A program made the position numbers and the translations under genes. From Micrococcales bacterium (lineage in GTDB: Bacteria; Actinomycetota; Actinomycetes; Actinomycetales; Cellulomonadaceae), in contig JACXUT010000011.1 in NCBI GenBank assembly GCA_014763765.1, forward strand, positions 1-37,846: a stretch of 37,846 bases of DNA, written 5' to 3'. The number at the start of each line of letters is the position of its first letter. Position 1 is the first letter of the stretch. The notes under the pieces were generated by a model that saw nothing but the letters and a program-made list of their open reading frames with translations, made no database searches and was not told the origin of the DNA. Shown here in pieces: positions 15,452 through 23,900 of this stretch.

Positions 15452-16488
15452 CCCCCGACGCCGACGTCCTCGTCGTCGGCGGCGGGCCGGTCGGGCTCGC
15501 CGCCGCGGTCGAGGCGCGGCTCGCCGGCCTGACCGCGCTGGTCGTCGAGCCGCGCCGCCCGCCCGTCGACAAGGCGTGCGGCGAGGGCCTCATGCCGCAG
15601 GCGGTCGGCGCCCTCGACCGGCTGGGGGTGCGGCCGCCGGGGCACCCGCTCGCGGGCATCGCGTACGTGCGGGACGCGCTGCGCGCCGAGCACCGGTTCG
15701 CGGGCGACCCGGGGCGCGGCGTGCGGCGGACGGTGCTGCACGGCGAGCTCGACCGGCGCGCGACCGAGCTCGCCGTGGCGCGGCACCCCGCGAAGGTGGT
15801 CGACGTGGACCAGGACCGTGCGGGCGTCACGGCGCGCTGCACCGACGGGCGCGAGGTCCGGGGCCGCTGGCTGCTGGGCTGCGACGGCCTGCACTCCGCG
15901 GTGCGCCGGCTCACCGGCCTCGAGGCCCCGCCGCCCCGGCGCCGGGTGAGGCGGTTCGGCGTCCGGCGCCACTACCGCGTGGCGCCCTGGACCGATCTCG
16001 TCGAGGTCCACTGGGGCCGCCGGACCGAGGCGTACGTCACGCCCGTCGGGCCGGACCTGGTCGGGGTCGCGCTGCTCGGACCGTCCCCCATCGACGTCGA
16101 CGACGAGCTCGCGGCGATGCCCCGGCTCGCCGACCACCTCGAGGGGGCCCCGGTGGAGGCCGCGGACCGGGGGGCGGGGCCGCTGCGCCAGCGCACCCGG
16201 GCGCGCGCGTCCGACCGGGTGCTGCTGGTCGGCGACGCATCGGGCTACGTCGACGCGCTCACCGGCGAGGGCCTGCGCCTGGGGTTCGCCCAGGCCCGCG
16301 CCGCGATCACGCACCTCGACGACCCGGACGGCTACGAGCGGGCGTGGTCGGCCGCGACGCGCGACTACCGGCTGCTCACGTCCGCGCTCGTGGCCGCGGC
16401 GACGTCCCCGCTGCGCGGGGCGCTCGTGCCCGCGGCGGTCCGGCTTCCCCCCGTGTTCGCTGCGGCGGTCGAGCGGCTCGCCCGCTGA
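15448..16488 (+). CDS. FAD-dependent monooxygenase/oxidoreductase (SrsC-like)
   Basis: This 346-residue flavoprotein starts at a GTG overlapping the upstream stop (GTGA). The N-terminal dinucleotide motif is G11-G-G-P-V-G16, followed by a KACGEGLMP segment (42-50) typical of geranylgeranyl-reductase and phenol-hydroxylase-like enzymes. The FAD-ribityl GD motif is at 262-263 (LVGDASGYVDALTGEG). By analogy with SrsC it would hydroxylate the methylated resorcinol, giving quinone or hydroquinone lipids. The reductase alternative (saturating the prenyl chain added by the UbiA enzyme) is also open. It is the last gene of the cluster. Confidence 0.88.
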   Translation: MTPDADVLVVGGGPVGLAAAVEARLAGLTALVVEPRRPPVDKACGEGLMPQAVGALDRLGVRPPGHPLAGIAYVRDALRAEHRFAGDPGRGVRRTVLHGELDRRATELAVARHPAKVVDVDQDRAGVTARCTDGREVRGRWLLGCDGLHSAVRRLTGLEAPPPRRRVRRFGVRRHYRVAPWTDLVEVHWGRRTEAYVTPVGPDLVGVALLGPSPIDVDDELAAMPRLADHLEGAPVEAADRGAGPLRQRTRARASDRVLLVGDASGYVDALTGEGLRLGFAQARAAITHLDDPDGYERAWSAATRDYRLLTSALVAAATSPLRGALVPAAVRLPPVFAAAVERLAR

Positions 16489-16515
16489 GGGACCGCGCCG
16501 GGCGGGCGCGGCAGG

Positions 16516-16538
16516 GGCGGGCGCTACCCCGGCCCGCC
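16516..16538. terminator. Weak candidate terminator between convergent genes
   Basis: A 7-bp GC stem (16516-16522 with 16532-16538, 9-nt loop) lies in the 128-bp gap between the monooxygenase and the convergent siderophore permease. It is the only hairpin I could mark in this gap. Confidence 0.3.
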
Positions 16539-16560
16539 GCGCGGTGCGACGGAGGCGCGG

Positions 16561-16616
16561 TGGCACAGCGGAGCGGTGGCGCAGCGGCGCAGCGGCGCAC
16601 TGGCACAGCGGCGTGG
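16561..16616. repeat. Short irregular cagcgg repeats
   Basis: Four copies of cagcgg, embedded in ggcacagcgg or ggcgcagcgg units, fill the end of the convergent gap. They are noncoding and low complexity, probably slippage-derived. Confidence 0.45.
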
Positions 16617-18764
16617 TCAGCGCCGTGCGGTCGCCCGCATCCGCCACAGGAGCCACAGGAAGTACGGCGTGCCGACGACGGCCGTGACCAGGCCCGCCGG
16701 GAGCTGCGCCGGGGCGATCGCCGTCCGGCCCACCGTGTCGGCGACGCACACCAGCGTGGCGCCGAGGACGACCGTCATGGGCACCAGCCACCGGTGCCTG
16801 CGGCCGATCACCATCCGCGCCGCGTGCGGGGCGACCAGGCCCACGAACGCCACCGGGCCCATCGCCGCCGTGGCCGCGGCCGTCAGCAGCACGGCCACCG
16901 CGACGTGCAGGCGGCGCGACCGCGGCAGGTCCACGCCCAGCACCCGCGGGGTGACCTCGTCCACCTGCACGAGGTCCAGGTCGCGGTGCGTGCGGGCCAC
17001 GACCAGCCCCGCGGCGGCGAGAGCCACGACGAGCGGCACGATCTGCGGCAGGCCCGCGCCGAACGTGGACCCCCCGAGCCACGTGATCGCGCGGTTCTGG
17101 TTCCACGGGTCGGTGCGGACCAGCAGCAGGGTCGTCACCGCGCTGGCGGCCGCACCGGTGCCGAGGCCGACGAGCACCAGGCGACCCGACGCCATGCCGC
17201 TGCCCGCGGTCGCGCCGAACACCAGCAGGCCGGCCAGCACCGCGCCGAGCACCGCCCCCGCGAACACCGCGGCGAAGGCGGGGCCGGGCACGGCGACGAT
17301 CACGGCCACGGCACCGAGCCCGGCGGCGTGCGCGATGCCGAGCACGCCGGGGTCGGCGAGCGGGTTGCGGGTGACGGCCTGCACGAGCAGACCGGCCAGC
17401 GCCAGGCACGCACCGGCGAGCAGCGCGACCGCCACCCGGGGCACCCGCGAGTCCAGGACGATGTCGAGCCGCACCGACGCCCGGCCCGCGAGCCAGTTCT
17501 GCACGTCGCCCAGCAGCACCGTGGAGTCACCCAGCAGGACGCCCGCCACCACGGCGGCGACCGCCAGCAGGACGGCCGCGCCGAGCAGGAGCGCGGGCGC
17601 CCGCCGCGCCAGCGCGCTGCCCGAGCGCAGGGTGACGAGCGTGTCCGGCTCGAGGGCGGCGCGCGCCCGGCGGGCGAGGAGGACCAGCGCGACCGCGCCG
17701 ATGAGGCTCGTGACCACACCGGTCGGCACCGTCACCCCGCTGACCGGCCCGAAGAGCTGCCGCAGCGCCACGTCCGCCGTCAGCACCAGGGCCGTGCCGG
17801 CGACCGCGGCGGCCGGGATCAGCACCCGGTGGCGCGTCAGCGGGCGGACCCACGTGGCCAGCAGGCGCACGAGCAGCGGCGCGCACAGGCCGACGAACCC
17901 GATGGGTCCGGTCACGGCCACCGCGCAGGTCGCGAGCAGCACCGCGAGCACGACACCGACCAGCCGCGTGCGCGCGACGTCGACCCCGAGCGACCGCGCC
18001 GCGTCGTCGCCGAGCTGCAGCAGGTCCAGGCGCCGCCCCAGGACGAGCAGGCCGACCAGGGCCGCGGCCGCGACCGGCGCGATGCTGCGGACGGTGCCCA
18101 TGCCGTTCTGCCCGAGCGAGCCCGCTCCCCAGGCGAACAGCCCCTGCGTCTCCCACGGGAACAGCACCAGCAGGGCCTGCGTCACCGACGCGAGCCCCAG
18201 CGTGATGGCCGACCCCGCGAGCACCAGGCGCACCGGCGAGGCCGCCGGGCCGCCGGAGAGCCCGATCACGACCCCGGCCGCGGCCAGGCCGCCCGCGAAC
18301 GCCACCGCGACACCCGGCAGGGCGCCGAGCGAGGCGCCCGCCACCGCCGCGACCGTCACCGCGAGGTGCGCACCGGCGTTCACCGCGAGCGTGTCCGGTG
18401 CCGCGAGCGGGTTGCGCGCGATGCCCTGCAACGCGGCGCCGGAGGCCCCGAGCGCGCAGCCGACCAGCACACCGGCCGCGAGCCGGGGCAGCCGCGACGC
18501 CGTGACCACCGCCGCGGCCTGGTCCAGGTCGCCCTGGCCCGTCAGCGCGCGCCACAGCTCGCCCACGGTGACGTCGGCCGTCCCCTGGGTCAGGTGCCAC
18601 GCGGCGGCCACGACGAGCCAGGCCACGAGCAGGCCGAGAGCGACGCCGGTGCGGACCGGCTGACGCGGCGCGGCACCGCCGGGCCGGGCGGCGCCGTCCC
18701 CGCCCGGCAGCGGGGAGGGGACGGCGCCGCGCCGGGTGCCGGCGCGAGGTGGCGAGGTGGTCAC
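16617..18764 (-). CDS. Fused FecCD-type iron-siderophore permease
   Basis: This 715-residue protein is two FecCD permease units in one chain: about residues 37-370 and 385-710, each with roughly ten helices. Each half has the internal signatures of the family, such as RLPRLAAGVLVGCALGASGAALQ with RNPLAAPD in the first and RVPRVAVALLAGACLALAGLL with RNPLADPG in the second. Each half also has a TGPIGFVGLCAP- or MGPVAFVGLVAPH-like ATPase coupling segment. The layout is that of FhuB, so one polypeptide forms the whole channel. It imports ferric siderophore delivered by the lipoprotein encoded 10 bp upstream and is powered by the ATPase at 20012-20839. Confidence 0.93.
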   Translation of the reverse strand: MTTSPPRAGTRRGAVPSPLPGGDGAARPGGAAPRQPVRTGVALGLLVAWLVVAAAWHLTQGTADVTVGELWRALTGQGDLDQAAAVVTASRLPRLAAGVLVGCALGASGAALQGIARNPLAAPDTLAVNAGAHLAVTVAAVAGASLGALPGVAVAFAGGLAAAGVVIGLSGGPAASPVRLVLAGSAITLGLASVTQALLVLFPWETQGLFAWGAGSLGQNGMGTVRSIAPVAAAALVGLLVLGRRLDLLQLGDDAARSLGVDVARTRLVGVVLAVLLATCAVAVTGPIGFVGLCAPLLVRLLATWVRPLTRHRVLIPAAAVAGTALVLTADVALRQLFGPVSGVTVPTGVVTSLIGAVALVLLARRARAALEPDTLVTLRSGSALARRAPALLLGAAVLLAVAAVVAGVLLGDSTVLLGDVQNWLAGRASVRLDIVLDSRVPRVAVALLAGACLALAGLLVQAVTRNPLADPGVLGIAHAAGLGAVAVIVAVPGPAFAAVFAGAVLGAVLAGLLVFGATAGSGMASGRLVLVGLGTGAAASAVTTLLLVRTDPWNQNRAITWLGGSTFGAGLPQIVPLVVALAAAGLVVARTHRDLDLVQVDEVTPRVLGVDLPRSRRLHVAVAVLLTAAATAAMGPVAFVGLVAPHAARMVIGRRHRWLVPMTVVLGATLVCVADTVGRTAIAPAQLPAGLVTAVVGTPYFLWLLWRMRATARR

Positions 18765-18774
18765 GGCGCGGGCG

Positions 18775-19770
18775 TCACTCGGCGGTGAGCTGCGCGACGA
18801 GGTCGTCCGACCAGCCGGCCAGCGACTCGGGACCGCCGTAGGCCCAGATCCCGACGCCCGCGCGGTGCACGTGGTCCTGCTGGACGAACGGCAGCGACTG
18901 CCACACGGGGTTGTCGGCGAGCGTGGTCGCGACCACGTCGTCCTCGTCGTCGTTGCCCCAGTACAGGAAGCGGGTGTCCTCCGGCAGCGCCGTCAGCCCC
19001 TCGACGTCCACGTACGACAGGCCGTACGCGTCGTCGCCCGGGTCCTCCCAGGCGGCCGCCAGGCCCATCTCGTCCGCCACGGCCTGGAACGCCGTGCGCG
19101 GGCCGTGCATGCGGATGGTCACGTTCGCGCCCTCGGCGTACGGCGAGGCGAACACCACGGGCGTGCCCTCCAGGCCGGCGTCCGCGATCGCGGACGCGTT
19201 CTCGTCGATGGTCGCCTGCGAGGCCGCCATGACGTCGTCCGCGGCGTCGTCCAGGCCGACGAGCGTCGCGATGCTCCGGAACGTCTGCTCGACGTAGCCG
19301 AGCGGGTCGGAGGCGTCGGCCCCGTCGAACAGGGCCACCGGGGCGATGCGCTCCATCTGCTCCATGGCCCCCTCGGGGATCGAGGAGGTCACGCCGACGA
19401 TGAGGTCGGGCTCGAGCCCGGCGATCGACTCGACCGACGGCTCGCCGCGGGTGCCGACGTCCTCGGGCTCGCCCTGCAGCGGCACGACGGTGCCGACCCA
19501 GGAGGTGTACCCGGCGACGTCCGCCGCGCCGACCGGCGTGACGCCGAGCGACGTCAGCATCTCGGTCTGCATCCACTCCAGGGACACGACGCGGGTCGCG
19601 GGGGCGTCGAGCTCGACGGTCTCACCGCGGTCGTCGGTGATGGACACCGGGCCGGAGGCGGCCGAGGTGCTCGGTGCGTCGGAGGCGGGCTCGTCGGTGG
19701 TGCCGCAGGCCGCCAGCAGGGCCAGCGCCCCCACGGCGGCAAGCGCCGTGAGCGTGCGTCGGGTGGTCAT
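18775..19770 (-). CDS. Iron-siderophore-binding lipoprotein
   Basis: This 331-residue class III (FhuD/FepB-type) binding protein has a lipoprotein signal, basic start, hydrophobic core and lipobox L19-A-A-Cys22, after which a Ser/Thr/Pro-rich linker leads into the domain. The fold begins with VSITDDRGETVELDAPATRVVSLEW, typical for the family, and residues near PDLIVGV fit the first lobe. The many Asp/Glu residues are not diagnostic of ligand. It captures the ferric siderophore outside the membrane and hands it to the fused permease. The ATG at 19770 has a GAGGAAC-type ribosome site. A 241-bp gap separates it from the ATPase upstream, so a second promoter there is possible although none is visible. 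Confidence 0.93.
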   Translation of the reverse strand: MTTRRTLTALAAVGALALLAACGTTDEPASDAPSTSAASGPVSITDDRGETVELDAPATRVVSLEWMQTEMLTSLGVTPVGAADVAGYTSWVGTVVPLQGEPEDVGTRGEPSVESIAGLEPDLIVGVTSSIPEGAMEQMERIAPVALFDGADASDPLGYVEQTFRSIATLVGLDDAADDVMAASQATIDENASAIADAGLEGTPVVFASPYAEGANVTIRMHGPRTAFQAVADEMGLAAAWEDPGDDAYGLSYVDVEGLTALPEDTRFLYWGNDDEDDVVATTLADNPVWQSLPFVQQDHVHRAGVGIWAYGGPESLAGWSDDLVAQLTAE

Positions 19771-19844
19771 CGTTCCTCGTGTCTGCGCGGGTGGGATGGG
19801 CGCCCGCGCGTCGCGCCCCGGTGAGGCCGCGCCGGTGGCGCGGC

Positions 19845-19871
19845 GGTGGTCGTGGTGGTCGTGGTGGTCGA
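19845..19871. repeat. 9-nt tandem repeat, three copies
   Basis: Three units of ggtggtcgt (the last ends in a) lie in the 241-bp gap (19771-20011) between the lipoprotein gene and the ATPase. The rest of this gap shows no gene, hairpin or iron box that I can support. Confidence 0.6.
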
Positions 19872-20011
19872 GGCCCCGACGAGGCGTGGCCGTCGTGGGC
19901 CGGCCGCGGCTCCCGCCGACCGTGGCCGCCCGGGAGGAGCGGCGCTGCCCCGGACCGGCCGCGGGGCCTGCGCCGCGTCGCGCGGTCGGTCGCGCGCGCG
20001 GCGGCGGCCCG

Positions 20012-20839
20012 TCAGGCCGGGACCGCGGTGGGCGCCCGGTCGGTGGCCGCGGGCGCCAGGCGCCGGAGCTGCAGCCGTGGGGTGTGGACGGCGACGTGGC
20101 CCGTGCCGGGGTCGGTGCGGACCTCCACGTCGATCTCGTACACGTCGCTGAGCAGGCGCGACGTCAGCGCCCGGTCCGGTGCCCCGTCCGCGACGACCCG
20201 GCCGGCGTGCAGCACGAGCACGCGGTCCGCGACCGCCGCGGCCTGCTCCAGGTCGTGCAGCACCACCCCGACGGCGACGTCGTGCACGTCGGCGAGCGAG
20301 CGCACCAGCTCCAGCACCTCCACCTGGTAGCGCAGGTCGAGGTGGTTCGTCGGCTCGTCCAGCAGCAGCACGCCGGTGTCCTGCGCGAGCGCGGACGCGA
20401 ACCAGACCCGCTGCACCTGGCCCCCGGAGAGCGCGTCGACGTCGGCGTCCGCGAGGTCGGCGATCCCCGCGAGCACCAGCGCCCGGTCCACGGCCTCCCG
20501 GCCCGCGGGGTCGGTCCCCCGCCAGCCGCTGCGGTGCGGGTGCCGGCCGAACTCGACCGCGTCGCGCACGGTGATGCCGGCCGGCGTCGGCCGGGACTGC
20601 GCCAGCAGCGTGACCCGCCGGGCGAAGTCGCGCGCCGAGAGCGCACCGGCGTCGGCGTCGTCCAGGGTGACGCGCCCCGCGGACAGCCGCTGCAGCCGCG
20701 CCATGCCCCGCAGGAGCGTCGACTTGCCGGAGCCGTTCGGCCCCACGAGCGCGGTGACCTGCCCCCGGGAGAGCGTCACGCTCGCCCCGGTGACGACGGG
20801 GTCGCCGCCGTAGCCGATGCTGACGTCGGCGGCGGACAT
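20012..20839 (-). CDS. Iron-siderophore ABC transporter ATPase (FhuC/FepC-type)
   Basis: This 275-residue ATPase has Walker A GPNGSGKST (33-41), Q-loop Gln81, signature LSGGQ (137-141), Walker B ending Asp161-Glu162 and switch His195, all intact. DEPTNHLDLRYQ is typical of the FepC/FhuC class. It energises the fused FecCD permease. I start it at the ATG at 20839. A TTG codon 39 bp upstream is in frame, but it lies inside the predicted -10 element and iron box and could not be transcribed. A GTG at 20860 remains possible. The gene is first in the siderophore uptake locus and directly follows the iron-responsive promoter. Confidence 0.9.
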   Translation of the reverse strand: MSAADVSIGYGGDPVVTGASVTLSRGQVTALVGPNGSGKSTLLRGMARLQRLSAGRVTLDDADAGALSARDFARRVTLLAQSRPTPAGITVRDAVEFGRHPHRSGWRGTDPAGREAVDRALVLAGIADLADADVDALSGGQVQRVWFASALAQDTGVLLLDEPTNHLDLRYQVEVLELVRSLADVHDVAVGVVLHDLEQAAAVADRVLVLHAGRVVADGAPDRALTSRLLSDVYEIDVEVRTDPGTGHVAVHTPRLQLRRLAPAATDRAPTAVPA

Positions 20840-20867
20840 CGCGGTGGCGGTCTCGAGCACGCTGCCG

Positions 20868-20897
20868 ACCTTAGCCAAGCCTTACCTCATCAGGCAA
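20868..20897 (-). promoter_or_regulatory. Iron-regulated promoter with DtxR/IdeR-like box
   Basis: On the minus strand a -35 TTGCCT (20892-20897) and a -10 TAAGGT (20868-20873) are separated by 18 bp. A 19-bp box at 20871-20889 (TGAGGTAAGGCTTGGCTAA) matches the classical TTAGGTTAGGCTAACCTAA DtxR/IdeR operator at 14 of 19 positions. It covers the spacer and half of the -10. Fe(II)-loaded repressor bound here would block transcription of the siderophore ATPase gene. The box lies in the short gap after the exporter stop at 20908. Confidence 0.82.
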
Positions 20898-20907
20898 TCA
20901 CCGGCGC

Positions 20908-23900
20908 TCAGCCCGCGAGATGGCCCCAGCGTCCCGCGAGCTCCTGCCACGGCCCGACGGCGGCCACCGCTCCCTCCTCCAGGACCACGACCCGGTCGGC
21001 CCGCGCGAGCGCGGACCTCTTGGCCGAGGCGCCCACCACGGTGGTCCCCCGGGCGCGGAGCGACTGCCAGAGCTCGATCTCGGTCGCGGCGTCGAGCGCG
21101 CTCGACACGTCGTCCGCGAGCAGCAGCTCGGACCGGGTCGCCAGCGCCCGCGCGAGTGCGAGCCGCTGCACCTGGCCGCCCGACAGGCGCACCCCGCGGT
21201 GACCCACGAGGGCGTCCGGTCCGCCGGCGTCCGCGACGTCGTCGCCGAGGCGGGCGTCCTCGACGGGCCCCGCCACGTCCCGGTCCGCGTGGTCGAGCCG
21301 CACGTTGTCCGCGAACGTGCCGGACAGCACGCGGGGCACCTGCGCCACGTGGGCGACCCGACCGGGCCGGAGGAACTCCTCCGGGTCGTCCACCTCCGTG
21401 CCGTTCCACGCCATGCGGCCGGTGTGCGTCATGAGCCCGGCGAGCGCCGACAGCAGGCTCGACTTGCCCGACCCGACGCGACCGAGCAGGAGCACCAGCT
21501 CGCCGCGCCGCACGGTCAGGTCCACCCCCGCGACGCCGACGGTCCCGTCGTCGTGCACCGCGGACAGCCCGCGCAGCTCCAGGTGCTCGAGGCGGTCGCG
21601 CCCGTCGGCCCGCGGCGCCGGCGCCGCACCCTCGGGCAGGTGGACGCCCGGGGGGACGGCGCACAGGTCGGCGCCGCCGGCGAACTCGGCGGTGGCCCGC
21701 TGCCAGGCGCGGGTGCCGGGCGCCTCGGTGACGACCGCTCCGGCGACGACGCCGAACCAGTTGAAGCCGGCGACCGCACCGGCGACCAGCAGGGTCGACG
21801 CGAGGTCCCACACGCCCCCGAGCAGCGCGGCCCAGGCCACGACCACGCCGGCCTGCACGGCGACGATCGGCACGCCGTCCAGCACCGCCTGCACCCGGTG
21901 CTCGCGCACCGCCGCCTCCACCCGGCCCGAGTCCACCCGCCGCAGGTGGGCGTGGACGTCCGGCGTCCGCGCCGCGAGCTTCACCGTGCGCGCGGCGTCC
22001 AGCGCCGAGACCAGCGCCCGCCCGAACGTGGCGCGGGCCGCCGCCGAGCGGGTGGCGGACCGGCCCGCCGCCCGGCGTCCCGCGAGGGCGCAGGCGGCGC
22101 CGACGACGAGCACGCCCAGCAGGACCGCTCCCGCCAGCAGGGACCACGACAGCACGGCGGTGACGGCGACCAGCACCAGGCCGTTGGCGAGGTCGACCCA
22201 CCGGTCCGCGTACCGCGCGAACCGGTCGGCGTCGAGCGCCCGCGCGACGACCTCCCCGGGTGGCGTGCGACGCAGCCGGTGCTGCTGCGTCTGGCCGACC
22301 AGGACGGCCATGCGGACGCGCAGCAGCACCTCCACCCACCAGCGCGGGTAGAGCCGGAACGCCAGCGCACCGCACGGCGCGACCAGCAGCAGGAGGACGA
22401 CGAGCACCGCGACGAGCGCCACCGGCGCCTCGCCCGCGCGCAGCCCCTCGACCGTGCGGCCCCACAGGAACCCCGTGACGGCGCCCTGGGCCGCCACCAG
22501 GCTCGCGGCCAGGAACAGCAGGCCGCCGCCGATGCCCCAGCGCGGCGTGACGCGCAGCGCGTGGGCGATGCCGCGGGCCAGGCTCAGGCCGGGACCGGGC
22601 TCGCGCAGCTCCGGGGGCGGGCCGGAGCGGCGGCGGACGCCGACCGACCCCGTACCGTCCGCCTCGCCGTCCGGGACGACCTCGCCCGTCACCTCGGCGT
22701 CCGTCACCTCGTCGCCGGTCACCTCGACACCCGGCACCTCGACACCCAGTGCCTGCTCGTGCTCGGTCCCGTCGCTGCGCGACGCGGTCAGCAGCGTCCG
22801 GAACGGCCCCTCCGCCGCCGCGAGCACGGCGCGCGGTCCCTGCTGGACGACCCGGCCGTGGTCCAGCACGACCACCTGGTCGGCCCGGTCCACCGTGCCC
22901 AGGCGGTGCGCGACGAGCACGCCCGTGCGCCCCCCGAGCAGCCGGTCCGCGGCCGCCACGACCCGGGCCTCGGTGAGCGGGTCCATCCGCGCGGTCGCCT
23001 CGTCGAGCACGACCACCTGCACGTCGCGGACGAGCAGGCGCGCGAACGCGACCAGCTGCTCCTCGCCGGCCGACAGGGTGGTGCCGCCGGGTCCGAGCAG
23101 CGTGTCCAGCCCGTCGGGGAGGCCGGCCACCCACTCCTCGAGGCGCAGCTCGCGGACGGCCGCCTCGACCTGGGCCCGCGGCACGTCGGCGAACAGCGCG
23201 ACGTTCTCGGCCAGCGTGCCGGCGAGGATCTCGGTGCGCTGCGTGACGACGCCGACCGCCGCCCGCAGCTGCTGCAGGTCCAGGTCGCGCACGTCGACAC
23301 CGCCGAGCAGGACGGTGCCGCGCGGCGGCTCGACCGCGCGGGACAGCAGGGCGGCGAGCGTGGTCTTGCCCGAGCCGGTGCGCCCGACCAGGGCGACCGT
23401 CTGCCCCGCGGGGACGCGCAGCGAGACGTCCCGCAGCGCGAACGCACCCTCCTCGTAGGCGAAGTGGAGGTCGCGCAGCTCCAGCCCGACGGGCCCGGAC
23501 GGCACCGGGAGCCCGCCCTCCGGCTCCGGCGGGGACTCGAGCAGCTCCCGGATGCGGATCGCCGCGCCGATGCCCTCCTGGAGGTCCGGCAGGTTGCGCG
23601 CCAGCTGGTCGAACTGCCCGACGAACGACGCGGTGACGAGGAACAGCGTGACCAGCTCGGCCACGGACAGCCGGCCGCCGGCGGCCAGCGCGACGCCCGC
23701 CACGGCGACCGCCCCGAGCAGGGCGTGCAGCAGCATCCCGGCGCGGGCCGTCATGAGCGTCTCGACGGCGAGCACCCGGTCGAGCGTGCGGTGCACGAGC
23801 GCCGAGGACTCCGCGAGCCGCCGCACCGCGAACGCCTGCCCGTGGCTCGTGCGCAGGTCGTCGCGCGCCGCCACGGCCTCCTCGAAGGCCGCCGCGTTGT

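Noticed and set aside
16561..16616. CRISPR-like array from the cagcgg repeats
   Set aside because: The units are six to ten bases with no spacers of constant length, and no cas genes are present.
20840..20878. TTG start at 20878 for the siderophore ATPase
   Set aside because: It lies within the predicted -10 element and iron box, so it would not be transcribed. The homology-supported ATG is at 20839.
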